This document shows, piece after piece, positions 52,812 through 61,895 of a DNA stretch of 64,000 nucleotides. The DNA is from Brevundimonas sp. Leaf363 (lineage in GTDB: Bacteria > Pseudomonadota > Alphaproteobacteria > Caulobacterales > Caulobacteraceae), in assembly GCF_001424025.1 (NCBI RefSeq), contig NZ_LMPZ01000002.1, positions 294,714 to 358,713 of the forward strand, in the 5' to 3' direction. Below the pieces are notes generated by a model, which saw only the letters and a program-made list of their open reading frames with translations, was not told the DNA's origin and ran no database searches. Position 1 is the stretch's first letter. Each line of letters starts with the position of its first letter. A program made the position numbers and the translations under genes.

Positions 52812-55229
52812 TCAGGCCGCCTTGCGATGGGGCTCCGCGGCGGCTGGGACGGAGCGGTGAATCGGCAGGTCGAAGCTGACGGTGGTGCCGCGACCGGGCT
52901 CCGAATCCATCGCCAGCGCCCCGCCGTGCATCTCGATCAGGGATTTGGTCAGCGACAGGCCCAGGCCGGTGCCTTGCGTCGTCTTGGAGTGCTGGTTCTC
53001 GACCTGCTCGAACGGCCGGGCCAGACGCGCCAGATCCTCGGCCGCGATGCCGATGCCCGTGTCGGCGACGGCGACCCGTACATAGTCCACGTCCGGCCGG
53101 GTCAGCCGCACGACGATCTCGCCCCCCTCCGGCGTGAACTTGATCGCGTTGGAGATCAGGTTGAGCATGACCTGCTTGCAGCCGCGATGATCGGCCTCGA
53201 TCTCGGGCACGTCGTCGGCGGCTTCCAGCGACAGGACCAGGCCCGCCTCCTGCACCTTGCCTCGCATCAGGCGGATGGCGTCCTCGCTGATCTCCTGCAA
53301 CGACACGGGTTCGTAGTGCAGGACGTGCTTGCCCGCCTCGATCTTGGCCATGTCGAGAATGTCGTTGATCAGGCTGAGCAGATGCTGGCCCGACTTCAGG
53401 ATGTCGGCGGCATAGCCCTTGTACCGCTGGTCCCCCAGCGGCCCGAACATCTCGCCCGCCATGATCTCCGAGAAGCCGTTGATCGCGTTCAGCGGCGTGC
53501 GAAGCTCGTGGCTCATATTGGCCAGGAACTCGCTCTTGGCCTGGTTGGCGGCCTCGGCGCGGGTCATGGCGACCTCGTACTTGCGGGCCAGCAGCGACAG
53601 CTTTTCCTGGCTGGCCTCCAGCTGTTCGACAGTCAGCCGCAGGGCGTCTGCGGCGCGTTGGCGTTCGGCCTCCTGGTGCTTGATGTCGGTGATGTCCGCG
53701 GCGGTGACGACCGAGCCGCCATCCGAGGTGAAGCGCTCGGAAAGCTGCAGCCAGCGCCCGTCCTGTAGCTCGACTTCGCGGGCCCCGGCGCGGCCGCCCG
53801 CCGCGGCCTGGTCGTGACGGATGGCCAGGGCGGCGATGCGGTTCAGCTCGTCCTTCATCGCCCCCCGCCGAACCATCTCCGGCTCATAGTTGAAAGCGTC
53901 CACGAAGGCCTGATTGCACAGCAGCAGCCGCCCCTGGCGATCGAACAGGACAAAGGCGTCGGAGATGCTTTCCACCCCGTCGCGCAGGCGGCTTTCGGCG
54001 GCCTGTGCGGCGGCCTTGGCGCGCCGGGCCTCGGTGATATCCAGCGCAACGCCCAGGATCTCGGAGAAGCCGGCGTCGCCGCGCGCACCCCGCGCCTGGC
54101 CCCGCGCGTCGATCCATCGGGCGCGGCCGTCGGGCGCGGCGACGGGGAAGGTGACCTCGAAGGCGCCGAAGGTGGAGGCCTGGCTCAACGCATGCTCGAC
54201 TTCCGGGCGATAGCGCGGATGGATGCGGGCCATGACGGCGTCGGCCGCGATGGCGCCGCCCTTCGGCAGGCCCAGCATCTCGGCCATGAAGTCGGAGACG
54301 GTGACGGTCTCGCCTTGCAGGTCCCACTCCCAGACGCCGCAGCGTGCGGCCTCGACGGCGACGCGGAAGCGGTTCTCGGAGGCGGCCCACTGCACGCGCG
54401 ACCGGCCCCGTCGCCAGGCGGACAGCAGCATCAGAAGCATGACCACCACACCGACGGCCAGGGGCGCGCCCAGCACCCAGGCGTCGTTCAACAGGGCGGC
54501 CGCGCCGCTGGGAGCGGGCGCGACGGCGACCGCCGTCAGGCCGGTGTCCCCCACAGGCGCGGCGGCCACGACGCCGCCCTTCACCGCGCGGGGCGCTGTC
54601 TGGGTGCGCAACTCCGGGAGGTCCAGGCCGAACGCGGCCATGGAAGTCTGGCCCAACAGGCCCGGCGCGGCGGCTGCGACGACGCCTTCGGAGGCGCTGG
54701 CCAGGGCCAGGCGCGCGTCGCCCTCCCCCGACAAGGCGCCGACAGGTATGCGAGCGACGATGCGCGGCTCGCTTCCCACTGTGACCAGCAGGGCCTTGCC
54801 GTCACGCGTCGCGGCGGGGACGGGACCGGCGGCTTCGGGACGGCGGGCGCGGAAGGCTTCGGCCGGCGCGCCCAGCACCGCCTGCGCTTCGCCATCGACG
54901 CCGATTAAGGCGAAGGCGGCCTCGGGCGCGGTGGCGCGGGCCAGCTCCAGCGCCGCCAGGGGCGCACCGGCGTCCCGGCCCAGCGCGGCGGACGCGGTCT
55001 TCAGCGCGGCATCAACGGGGGCCAGCCTGGCGCGGGTCTCGGCGGCCAGCAGGCGAGCGTTCTGCTGCAACGCGGCTTCACGCAGGGCGTCCGCTTCGCG
55101 AATGGGCAGAGACAGGCCACGCGCGACCAGCAGCACATAGGCCGACACGCCCAACGCCGCGACGAGGAGCAGCACGCGCACCCAGTCATTGGTGCGCGTC
55201 CGCCGATCGGCGGCCCGGCGACCCGGCAT
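52812..55229 (-). CDS. PleC-like histidine kinase/phosphatase
   Basis: This 805-residue membrane kinase has two helices (about 17-37 and 255-275) around a periplasmic region, then PAS domains (about 290-420 and 430-540), HisKA with H574 in NMSHELRTPLNAINGFSEIM, and an HATPase with DTGIGI and GTGLGLSLTK. The segment GPLGDQRYKGYAADILKSGQ and LINDILDMAKIEAGK is characteristic of the PleC/DivJ/PdhS group. The distance from the histidine to the C-terminus (231) nearly equals that in C. crescentus PleC (232). PleC controls polar development through DivK and PleD. ATG 55229 is chosen; the frame upstream lacks kinase content. Confidence 0.8.
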   Translation of the reverse strand: MPGRRAADRRTRTNDWVRVLLLVAALGVSAYVLLVARGLSLPIREADALREAALQQNARLLAAETRARLAPVDAALKTASAALGRDAGAPLAALELARATAPEAAFALIGVDGEAQAVLGAPAEAFRARRPEAAGPVPAATRDGKALLVTVGSEPRIVARIPVGALSGEGDARLALASASEGVVAAAAPGLLGQTSMAAFGLDLPELRTQTAPRAVKGGVVAAAPVGDTGLTAVAVAPAPSGAAALLNDAWVLGAPLAVGVVVMLLMLLSAWRRGRSRVQWAASENRFRVAVEAARCGVWEWDLQGETVTVSDFMAEMLGLPKGGAIAADAVMARIHPRYRPEVEHALSQASTFGAFEVTFPVAAPDGRARWIDARGQARGARGDAGFSEILGVALDITEARRAKAAAQAAESRLRDGVESISDAFVLFDRQGRLLLCNQAFVDAFNYEPEMVRRGAMKDELNRIAALAIRHDQAAAGGRAGAREVELQDGRWLQLSERFTSDGGSVVTAADITDIKHQEAERQRAADALRLTVEQLEASQEKLSLLARKYEVAMTRAEAANQAKSEFLANMSHELRTPLNAINGFSEIMAGEMFGPLGDQRYKGYAADILKSGQHLLSLINDILDMAKIEAGKHVLHYEPVSLQEISEDAIRLMRGKVQEAGLVLSLEAADDVPEIEADHRGCKQVMLNLISNAIKFTPEGGEIVVRLTRPDVDYVRVAVADTGIGIAAEDLARLARPFEQVENQHSKTTQGTGLGLSLTKSLIEMHGGALAMDSEPGRGTTVSFDLPIHRSVPAAAEPHRKAA

Positions 55230-55330
55230 GGCGACACGGCGCTCAGTGCCCGGCAAGGGCGATCTCCCGACGATCCAGCGAACAGGCGAATCTAGGCTGC
55301 GTCGCGGATTCGTGTCGAGGCTTGCCGAGA

Positions 55331-55897
55331 TCAGGCCGCCTTTCGCGCCACCGACACTGTGGATGGCGAGGCGACCGTCTCGGTGACGTCGCTCAGCGCG
55401 GCGCGCGCCTGGCGGGCCAGATCCAGCATCACGGGAGGCGCATCGTCGGGGCTTTCGGACACTACTTCGATCAGCGCCTCGGCCAGGGCCATCAGACGAG
55501 GCGCGGCGGCGATCAGGCGCGCCTGCAGCTCCATGCGGTCGGGATCGCGATCGTATTCGGCCCCCGGCACCCGCCAGCCGCCCCAGTCGGCGTCGTCCGT
55601 CACGACGACCGGATAGGTGCCGGGGAAGGGGTGATGCGGGCAGTCGTCGGCCTGTTGCCACTTGTTGCGCGCGCGGAGCAGGCGCCACTCGCCCATGCCT
55701 GCAGCGGTGGCGACCTCATCGGCCGGCAAGGCCAGTTCGTTGGCCAGAAATTCGCGGCCCAGACCCACGTCGTAGGTTACCCGCACCGGCTCGTCGAAGC
55801 CCTTGGCCCAGACGGGCTGCACCTTCTCGATATGGGCCCAGGCGCCGACGCATTCGACCCAGACCTTCTGGCCTTTCTGGAATTGTGCGCGCGCCAT
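55331..55897 (-). CDS. Hypothetical protein upstream of the PleC-like kinase
   Basis: This 188-residue soluble protein starts at ATG 55897 with GGGAGG nine bases upstream. The N-terminal half has an ARAQFQKGQKVWVECVGAW-type beta pattern, WAKGFDEPVRVTYDVGLGREF and aromatic-rich stretches (WGGWRVPGAEYDRDP). The C-terminal half is helical and alanine-rich (LQARLIAAAPRLMALAEALIEVV). No known family is recognised. It lies 101 bp before the kinase start in the same orientation, so co-transcription is likely. Confidence 0.65.
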   Translation of the reverse strand: MARAQFQKGQKVWVECVGAWAHIEKVQPVWAKGFDEPVRVTYDVGLGREFLANELALPADEVATAAGMGEWRLLRARNKWQQADDCPHHPFPGTYPVVVTDDADWGGWRVPGAEYDRDPDRMELQARLIAAAPRLMALAEALIEVVSESPDDAPPVMLDLARQARAALSDVTETVASPSTVSVARKAA

Positions 55898-55974
55898 CTG
55901 GGCCAGCCTCCCGTATTCGGAGCGAGACTGGCCCACAGGCCGTGAACGACGCGTTCTTGGGGAGGGTTAACGCG

Positions 55975-56388
55975 TCAGTCGGGGCGGGAAATGTCTTCCA
56001 GCGTCTCGCCGGTGTACTTTTCCTTCACGCGCGTCGACAGGTCGCCCAGTGAGACCACGCCGACCAGCCGGCCGTTCTTGTCCAGCACCGGCGCGCGGCG
56101 CACCTGGCGGGTGCCCATCAGGTCCAGGGCCGTTTTCAGGTCTTCGTCATCGCGCACGGTCCAGGGATCGCGGCTGATGAACTCGACCACCGGCGACGAG
56201 GGCGCGGCGCCCCCGGCCACCGCGCGCACGGTGATGTCGCGGTCGGTGATGGTCCCGATCAGGCTGTCGCCGTCCGCGACCGGCATGAAGCCGAAATCGC
56301 CCTGGCTCATCCGCCCCGCCACTTCCTGCAGCGTGTCGCCCGGCCGGGCGACGTGGACGTCCTTGCTCATGATGTCGCGAATCCGCAT
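55975..56388 (-). CDS. CBS-domain pair protein
   Basis: This 137-residue protein is made of two CBS domains (about 5-60 and 70-125): IMSKDVHVARPGDTLQEVAG, DFGFMPVADGDSLIGTITDRDITVRAV, VRRAPVLDKNGRLVGVVSLGDLS. Such stand-alone pairs bind adenine nucleotides and often tune other proteins or respond to stress. CAGGAGAGCCCC precedes ATG 56388. It is divergent from the aldehyde dehydrogenase gene. The partner is unknown. Confidence 0.9.
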   Translation of the reverse strand: MRIRDIMSKDVHVARPGDTLQEVAGRMSQGDFGFMPVADGDSLIGTITDRDITVRAVAGGAAPSSPVVEFISRDPWTVRDDEDLKTALDLMGTRQVRRAPVLDKNGRLVGVVSLGDLSTRVKEKYTGETLEDISRPD

Positions 56389-56509
56389 GGGGCTCTCCTG
56401 TCGGTGAATCTGGCGGCAGAATGCGGGGGGTGGGGACGGAGTTCCGGCGGCCGCCATTTCCCCATGCGCGCCGTGGGCCTAGAAGCGTCGCCGCATTGAG
56501 GAAACGCCC

Positions 56510-58009
56510 ATGACCACGCCCACCGACGACATCCGCGCCACGCTGACGCGTCTGGGCGTCGATCCGTGGGCCGAAGGCGGACTGGCGGTGAGTTCGCCCA
56601 TCGATGGGGCCCTCCTGGGCCATGTGGCCGAGACGACCGTGGGCGCGGTGGAGGCTGCGGTCGCGCGGTCGGTCGCCGCTTTCGAGGCCTGGCGGCGGGT
56701 TCCGGCCCCGCGGCGAGGGGAGCTGGTTCGGCTGCTCGGCGAGGAGCTGCGGGCGTCGAAGGACGACCTGGGGCGGCTGGTGACGCTGGAGGCGGGGAAG
56801 GTCCTGTCCGAGGGGCTGGGCGAGGTGCAGGAGATGATCGACATCTGCGACTTCGCCGTCGGCCTGTCGCGGCAGCTGTATGGCCTGACCCTGCCCAGCG
56901 AACGGCCCGGGCACCATATGCGCGAGACGTGGCAGCCGCTGGGGCCGGTGGGGATCGTCACCGCGTTCAACTTCCCGGTCGCGGTCTGGGCGTGGAACGC
57001 GGCGCTGGCGCTGGTGTGCGGCGACCCGGTGATCTGGAAGCCGTCGGAGAAGACGCCGCTGACGGCGCTGGGCGTCATGGCGGTGTTCGAGCGGGCCGCA
57101 GCCCGGTTCGGGGACGCGCCCGAGGGGCTGGCGCAGGTTCTGATCGGCGGGCGCGAGGTGGGCGAGGTGCTGGCGGCGGACGTGCGCGTGCCGCTGATCT
57201 CGGCGACCGGGTCGACCCGAATGGGCAAGGCGGTGGCGACGACCGTGGCCGGGCGGCTGGGGCGCAGCCTGCTCGAACTGGGCGGCAACAACGCCATGAT
57301 CGTGACGCCGAGCGCGGACTTGGAGCTCGCGGTGCGGGCGGTGGCGTTTTCGGCCGTGGGCACGGCGGGCCAGCGGTGCACGACGCTGCGGCGCCTGCTG
57401 GTGCATGAGGATGTGGCCGAGGCGCTGCTGGCCCGGCTGGTCGCCGCCTACGGCAGCCTGCCCATCGGCGATCCGCGCGAGGCGGGCACACTGGTCGGGC
57501 CGCTGATCGATGAGGCGGCGGGGGCGGCCTTCGATGCGGCGCTGGCGCAGGCGGCCGCCGAGGGCGGCGAGGTCCTGATCGGCGGCGGTCGCGAGGGCGA
57601 GGCGGGCGTCTATGTGCGGCCGGCCATCGTGCGCATGCCAGGCCAGACGCCAGTGGTGATGACGGAGACCTTCGCGCCGATCCTCTATGTCATGACGTGG
57701 CGCGACTTCGACGAGGCCGTGGCGATGCAGAACGCGGCGCCGCAGGGGCTGTCGTCGTGCGTCTTCACCGATCGGGTGTCGGAAGCCGAGGGCTTTTTGT
57801 CGGCCTGGGGCTCGGACTGCGGCATCGCCAACGTCAACATCGGGCCCTCCGGCGCCGAGATCGGCGGGGCGTTCGGCGGCGAGAAGGAGACGGGCGGCGG
57901 GCGAGAGTCGGGTTCGGATGCGTGGAAGGCGTATATGCGCAGGCAGACCCAGACGGTGAACTTCTCCGGCGCCCTGCCCCTGGCGCAGGGGGTCAGGTTC
58001 GATCTCTAA
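56510..58009 (+). CDS. Aldehyde dehydrogenase, ALDH7 / alpha-aminoadipate semialdehyde type
   Basis: This 499-residue NAD(P)-dependent enzyme most resembles ALDH7/AmaB enzymes that oxidise L-2-aminoadipate-6-semialdehyde in lysine breakdown. Catalytic C290 is in TAGQRCTTLRR and the general base E256 in LELGGNNA. VTAFNFPVAVWAWNAALALVCGDPVIWKPSEKTPL is the cofactor loop. The late block SGAEIGGAFGGEKETGGGRESGSDAWKAYMRRQT is diagnostic of this subfamily. Its stop codon overlaps that of the convergent DUF559 gene and is one base from the left end of the inverted-repeat element. Confidence 0.9.
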   Translation: MTTPTDDIRATLTRLGVDPWAEGGLAVSSPIDGALLGHVAETTVGAVEAAVARSVAAFEAWRRVPAPRRGELVRLLGEELRASKDDLGRLVTLEAGKVLSEGLGEVQEMIDICDFAVGLSRQLYGLTLPSERPGHHMRETWQPLGPVGIVTAFNFPVAVWAWNAALALVCGDPVIWKPSEKTPLTALGVMAVFERAAARFGDAPEGLAQVLIGGREVGEVLAADVRVPLISATGSTRMGKAVATTVAGRLGRSLLELGGNNAMIVTPSADLELAVRAVAFSAVGTAGQRCTTLRRLLVHEDVAEALLARLVAAYGSLPIGDPREAGTLVGPLIDEAAGAAFDAALAQAAAEGGEVLIGGGREGEAGVYVRPAIVRMPGQTPVVMTETFAPILYVMTWRDFDEAVAMQNAAPQGLSSCVFTDRVSEAEGFLSAWGSDCGIANVNIGPSGAEIGGAFGGEKETGGGRESGSDAWKAYMRRQTQTVNFSGALPLAQGVRFDL

Positions 58010-58452
58010 AGATCCTCACCCATTGGGGGAGGGGGACCCCGAAGGGGTGGAGGGGGCTCGCGGCGAACGCGCCGCTCGATCCGCTCGACCACCTCGGCCA
58101 GATCCTGAAGCACGTCGCGGGCGGGAATGCGCCAGACCTCGATTCCGCGCGCGCCTAGCCATGCGTCGCGCGCAATGTCCGCGCGCGCCTGATCCGGTCG
58201 TTCATGGCCTTCGCCGTCGACCTCGAGCGCCAGCTTCAGCGCGTCGCAATAGAAGTCGAGGATGTAGGGGCCGACGGGATGCTGACGTCGGAAGCGGGCG
58301 CCGCCGACCTTGCTCCCACGGATCGCGGTCCACAGCACAACCTCGGGCAGGGTGAGTTTGCGACGGAGGTCGCGGGCGCGGTCGATGGTCGGCTTTGGGG
58401 CATCCACGCAGGGATGATCGCACAGGTTGCGCTTGCTGCGAGCCCCCTCCAC
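58006..58452 (-). CDS. DUF559 endonuclease-like protein encoded within an inverted-repeat element
   Basis: This protein of up to 148 residues has a DUF559 domain, a Vsr/PD-(D/E)XK-like fold: RARDLRRKLTLPEVVLWTAIR, FRRQHPVGPYILDFYCDALKLALEVDGEGHERPDQ, then DAWLGARGIEVWRIPARDVLQDL. The acidic pair D in LDFYC and E in LEVDGE and the QH before them fit the nuclease core. Both ends of the gene are made from the flanking repeats: the C-terminal PPPPLRGPPPPMGED is repeat text. The start is uncertain: GTG 58452 (inside the repeat) or GTG 58407. Likely a nuclease of unknown target. Confidence 0.85.
   Translation of the reverse strand: MEGARSKRNLCDHPCVDAPKPTIDRARDLRRKLTLPEVVLWTAIRGSKVGGARFRRQHPVGPYILDFYCDALKLALEVDGEGHERPDQARADIARDAWLGARGIEVWRIPARDVLQDLAEVVERIERRVRREPPPPLRGPPPPMGEDL
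58011..58061 (+). repeat. Left inverted end of DUF559 element
   Basis: It starts GATCCTCACCC and ends GGAGGGGGCTCGC. The hairpin ACCCC-TTC-GGGGT lies within it when read on the minus strand. It also encodes the C-terminus of the DUF559 protein. Confidence 0.9.
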
Positions 58453-58488
58453 CGCTTCGCGGCCCCCCTCCCCCCATGGGGAAGGATC
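58438..58488 (-). repeat. Right inverted end of DUF559 element
   Basis: On the plus strand it starts GCGAGCCCCCTCCACC and ends GGGGAAGGATC. Its hairpin reads CCGC-TTC-GCGG; relative to the left end the inner C-G pair is swapped to G-C. The GTG start candidate at 58452 is inside it. Confidence 0.9.
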
Positions 58489-58581
58489 TAGGGCCGAAAA
58501 CTCAGACGTTTCCCTTGCGTCCGCGCCCGGCCGATGGCCCTATCGCGGCGAAGCTGGCGGTAGTCCGGCACGGGAGTCGAG

Positions 58582-58902
58582 ATGAGTGAACAGGGCGCGC
58601 CGCACTGGCGCAGGATCGCGGACAATCCGAAATATCGGGCGCTGGTGAAAGAGCGCAGCCGGCTGGGCTGGACGCTGGCGACGGTGATGTTCGCCTTCTA
58701 CGTCGCCTATCTGCTGCTGATCGCCTTCGACAAGGCGCTGCTGGCCAAGCCCATCTTCGCCGGCGGCGTGACCAGTTGGGGAATTCCGGCGGGCTTCGGG
58801 CTGATCGTCTTCGCCATTCTCATCGTCGCCTTCTACGTCGCGCGCGCCAACAGCCGCTTTGACCGCCTGACCCGCGAAATTCTCGAGGACGCCGCCCAAT
58901 GA
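58582..58902 (+). CDS. DUF485 membrane protein
   Basis: This 106-residue protein has two helices (about 30-52 and 66-90) and the DUF485 pattern: [40 protein letters not shown], then [36 protein letters not shown]485 proteins are encoded next to ActP-type acetate permeases (as yjcH in E. coli) and probably help them. GGGAGTCGAG precedes the ATG. The stop overlaps the actP start as ATGA. Confidence 0.92.
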   Translation: MSEQGAPHWRRIADNPKYRALVKERSRLGWTLATVMFAFYVAYLLLIAFDKALLAKPIFAGGVTSWGIPAGFGLIVFAILIVAFYVARANSRFDRLTREILEDAAQ

Positions 58903-60602
58903 ATCGCGGACGGTTGATGCTCTTCATGGCGGCGGCCCTGGCCGTCATCGCCGGGCCGGCTTTGGCCGATGCGCTGACGGGCGAGACCCAGCAGCAGGCG
59001 ACCAACTGGATCGCCATCGGCATGTTCGGCGCCTTCGTGCTGCTGACGCTCGGCATCACCCGCTGGGCCGCCTCTCAGACCAAGACGACGGCCCAATTCT
59101 ATACCGCCGGCGGCGGCATCAGCGGCTTCCGCAACGGGCTGGCGATCGCCGGGGACTATATGTCGGCGGCGTCCTTCCTGGGCATTTCGGCCCAGATCTT
59201 CACAGACGGATACGACGGGCTGATCTACTCGATCGGCTTCCTCGTCGGATGGCCGATGATCCTGTTCCTGATGGCCGAGCGGATCCGCAACCTGGGGCGC
59301 TTCACCTTCGCGGACGTGGCTTCGTTCCGCTTCGCGCAGGGGCCGGTTCGGACCTTCGCGGCGATCAGCACCCTGCTCGTCGTGGCCTTCTACATGATCG
59401 CCCAGATGGTGGGGGCGGGTCAGCTGATCAAGTTGCTGTTCGGCCTGCCGTACAACTATGCGGTCATTCTCGTGGGCGTCCTGATGATGGCCTATGTGAT
59501 GTTCGGCGGCATGACGGCGACGACCTGGGTCCAGATCATCAAGGCGGTGATGCTGCTCAGCGGCGCGACGTTCATGGCCATCATGGTCATGGCCCAGTTC
59601 GGCTTCTCGCCGGAGGCCCTGTTCGCAAGGGCGGTCGAGGTGAAGACGAACCTGGCCGCCGCCAACGGAACGGCCGATCCGGCCGCGGCCGGGCGAACCA
59701 TCATGGGGCCAGGCGGCTTCATCAAGGACCCCATATCCGCGATCTCGCTGGGCCTGGCGCTGATGTTCGGGACCGCCGGCCTGCCGCATATCCTGATGCG
59801 CTTCTTCACCGTTCCGAACGCCAAGGAGGCGCGCAAGTCGGTGCTGTGGGCGACCACCTGGATCGGCTATTTCTACCTGCTGACCTTCATCATCGGGTTC
59901 GGCGCCATCGTGCTGGTGGCGACCAATCCGGGATATCTCGACGCGGCGGGCGCCTTGCGAGGCGGCGGCAACATGGCGGCGATCCACCTGGCCCATGCGG
60001 TCGGCGGCGACGCCTTCCTGGGCTTCATTTCGGCCGTGGCCTTCGCGACCATCCTGGCGGTGGTGGCGGGACTGACGTTGTCGGGCGCCTCGGCGGTGTC
60101 GCACGACCTCTACGCCATGGTGATCAAGCCGTCGGCGGCGGGGACCAAGTCCGAGCTGCAGGTGTCGCGAATCACGACCCTGGTGCTGGGCGCCGTGGCC
60201 ATCGTGCTGGGGATCCTGTTCGAGAAACAGAACGTCGCCTTCATGGTGTCGCTGGCCTTCGCTCTGGCCGCTTCCGGCAACTTCCCTGTCCTGATGATGA
60301 GCCTGATGTGGAAGGACTGCACCACGTGGGGCGCGACCATCGGCGGGCTTGTGGGCGTGGTGACGGCGGCGGTGCTGACGGTCCTGTCGCCGGCCATCTG
60401 GGTGAAGGTGCTGGAGAATCCCGAGCCGATCTTCCCCTATGCCTCGGCGGCGATCTTCTCGGTGCCGGTGGCCTTCTTCACCATCTGGCTGGTGTCGATG
60501 CTGGATCGCGGGCAGCGGGCGGTGATCGACCGCGCCGGGTTCGAGGAGCAGCGGGTGCGGTCGGAAACGGGGCTCGGCGCATTCGCAGCGAGCGATCACT
60601 GA
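58899..60602 (+). CDS. actP: Cation/acetate symporter
   Basis: This 567-residue sodium:solute symporter has a signal-like first helix ending in ALA (about 24) and twelve to thirteen further helices. Characteristic segments are [57 protein letters not shown] and [22 protein letters not shown]. It imports acetate and similar short acids. It is coupled to the DUF485 gene by ATGA. Its 3' end is followed by a gene-less repeat element within 10 bp. Confidence 0.93.
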   Translation: MNRGRLMLFMAAALAVIAGPALADALTGETQQQATNWIAIGMFGAFVLLTLGITRWAASQTKTTAQFYTAGGGISGFRNGLAIAGDYMSAASFLGISAQIFTDGYDGLIYSIGFLVGWPMILFLMAERIRNLGRFTFADVASFRFAQGPVRTFAAISTLLVVAFYMIAQMVGAGQLIKLLFGLPYNYAVILVGVLMMAYVMFGGMTATTWVQIIKAVMLLSGATFMAIMVMAQFGFSPEALFARAVEVKTNLAAANGTADPAAAGRTIMGPGGFIKDPISAISLGLALMFGTAGLPHILMRFFTVPNAKEARKSVLWATTWIGYFYLLTFIIGFGAIVLVATNPGYLDAAGALRGGGNMAAIHLAHAVGGDAFLGFISAVAFATILAVVAGLTLSGASAVSHDLYAMVIKPSAAGTKSELQVSRITTLVLGAVAIVLGILFEKQNVAFMVSLAFALAASGNFPVLMMSLMWKDCTTWGATIGGLVGVVTAAVLTVLSPAIWVKVLENPEPIFPYASAAIFSVPVAFFTIWLVSMLDRGQRAVIDRAGFEEQRVRSETGLGAFAASDH

Positions 60603-60611
60603 GGCCTTTCA

Positions 60612-60771
60612 GATCCTCCACCGTGTAGCGAAGCGAAACGGGGGAGGGGGACCGCTCTTGCGGTGGAGGGGGCGGAAGCGGGGCGCCGCGGCAGCCGTCT
60701 GACTGCGTGGATGCCCTCGCCCCCTCCACCCCTTCGCGGTCCCCCTCCCCCGCGAAGAGCGGGGGAGGATC
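60612..60771. repeat. Gene-less inverted-repeat element related to the DUF559 element
   Basis: Outer ends begin GATCCTCCACC (60612) and close GGGGGAGGATC (60771). Inside each end are GGGGGAGGGGGACC and GGTGGAGGGGGC blocks as in the 58011 element. The two ends are inverted with about 44 bp between them and no gene. The hairpin ACCGC-TCTT-GCGGT is at 60651-60664. The element lies between the converging actP and efflux genes. Confidence 0.8.
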
Positions 60772-61878
60772 TTAGCGTCCCCGCGTATCCACCCGCGCCA
60801 CGACGCTGAGGCCTGGCGCCAACCGGTCCATCCCGTCCTGCCCCGGGTCGATGCGGATGCGCACCGGCACCCGCTGCGCCACCTTGGTGAAGTTGCCTGT
60901 CGCGTTGTCCGGGCGGATGACGCTGAACTCCGAGCCTGTGGCCGGGGCGATGCGTTCGACGCGGCCTGTCAGCACCTGTCCGCCCAGGGCGTCGACCTTC
61001 AGTTCGACCGGCTGGCCGACGCGGATGTTCGGCAGCTGGTTCTCCTTATAGTTGGCCGTGACCCACAGGACGTCGGGAACGATGGCCATCATTTGGGTTC
61101 CGACCGCGACCTGCTGGCCCTGCCGCACCGAGACTTCACCCAGCCGTCCGTCGCGCGGGGCGATGATGCGGGTGTTGGCCAGGTCGATCTCGGCCAGATG
61201 GACCTGGGCGCGAGCGTTCTCGACAGCGGCCTCCAAGGCGCCGCGGCCGACGACGGCGGAGGTGACGCCGGTCTCGGCGATGCTCTCCTGCGCCTGGCCG
61301 GCGGCCAGCTGAGCCTGGGCGGCGCGCAGGGCGGTGCGGGCGACGTCGACCTGGGCCTGGGCGACCCAGCCGCCGTTGAACAGGGTCTGGGTGCGGTTGA
61401 AGTCGGCCTGGGCCTTGGCGACGGCGGCTTGGGCGCCGGCGATGGTCGCCTCGGTCTGGGCGACCGAGCCGCGCGCGGAAGTCTGGCTCTGGGCCGAGTT
61501 GGCCAGTTGCGCCTCGGCGGCGTGCAGCACGGCCTGGGCCTGTTCCAGCTTCTGGCGATAGATGCGGTCGTCGACGACAGCCAGCACCTGACCCTGGCGG
61601 ACGGCCTGGAAGTCCTGGACGTTGACGGCGGTGACGTAGCCCGAGACCTGGGGCGCGATGACGGTCACCTGACCGCGCACATAGGCGTTATCGGTGCGCT
61701 GAACGCCGCTGGTGAAGGGCGGCAGTTTCCATGCCCACAGAACCAGCAGGACGCCGATCAAGGCGACGGCGATCAGCAGGATGGAGACCAGCACGCGCTT
61801 GCGCGGCGGGCCGGCCATCGGGGTCGCGGGTGCGGCGGCTGTAGCTGAAGCGGGTTGGGCGGGGGCGGTGTCGGTCAT
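60772..61878 (-). CDS. HlyD/EmrA family membrane fusion protein
   Basis: This 368-residue periplasmic adaptor has one N-terminal helix (about 31-52, VLVSILLIAVALIGVLLVLWAW). It then has the biotinyl-lipoyl-like block with QRTDNAYVRGQVTVIAPQVSGYV, a long alpha-helical hairpin rich in alanine and glutamine (about 95-220), IIAPRDGRLGEVSVRQGQQV and the C-terminal beta barrel. It links the inner-membrane pump encoded upstream to an outer-membrane channel, which is not in this window. ATG 61878 is 17 bp after the pump stop. The stop abuts the repeat element. Confidence 0.9.
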   Translation of the reverse strand: MTDTAPAQPASATAAAPATPMAGPPRKRVLVSILLIAVALIGVLLVLWAWKLPPFTSGVQRTDNAYVRGQVTVIAPQVSGYVTAVNVQDFQAVRQGQVLAVVDDRIYRQKLEQAQAVLHAAEAQLANSAQSQTSARGSVAQTEATIAGAQAAVAKAQADFNRTQTLFNGGWVAQAQVDVARTALRAAQAQLAAGQAQESIAETGVTSAVVGRGALEAAVENARAQVHLAEIDLANTRIIAPRDGRLGEVSVRQGQQVAVGTQMMAIVPDVLWVTANYKENQLPNIRVGQPVELKVDALGGQVLTGRVERIAPATGSEFSVIRPDNATGNFTKVAQRVPVRIRIDPGQDGMDRLAPGLSVVARVDTRGR

Positions 61879-61895
61879 GGCTTTCGTTCGGGGCT

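Larger units (their letters stand above)
58011..58488. mobile_element. 478-bp inverted-repeat element carrying the DUF559 gene
   Basis: Two 51-bp inverted ends (58011-58061 and 58438-58488) bracket the DUF559 gene. They match at 45 of 51 positions, begin with GATC on each outer side, and each contains a small hairpin. The element sits one base after the aldehyde dehydrogenase stop. A gene-less relative lies at 60612-60771. Mobility is inferred only. Confidence 0.6.

Noticed and set aside
52570..52860. A 96-residue plus-strand frame between the receptor and the kinase
   Set aside because: It overlaps the end of the kinase gene, lacks a ribosome site and its translation has no recognisable feature.
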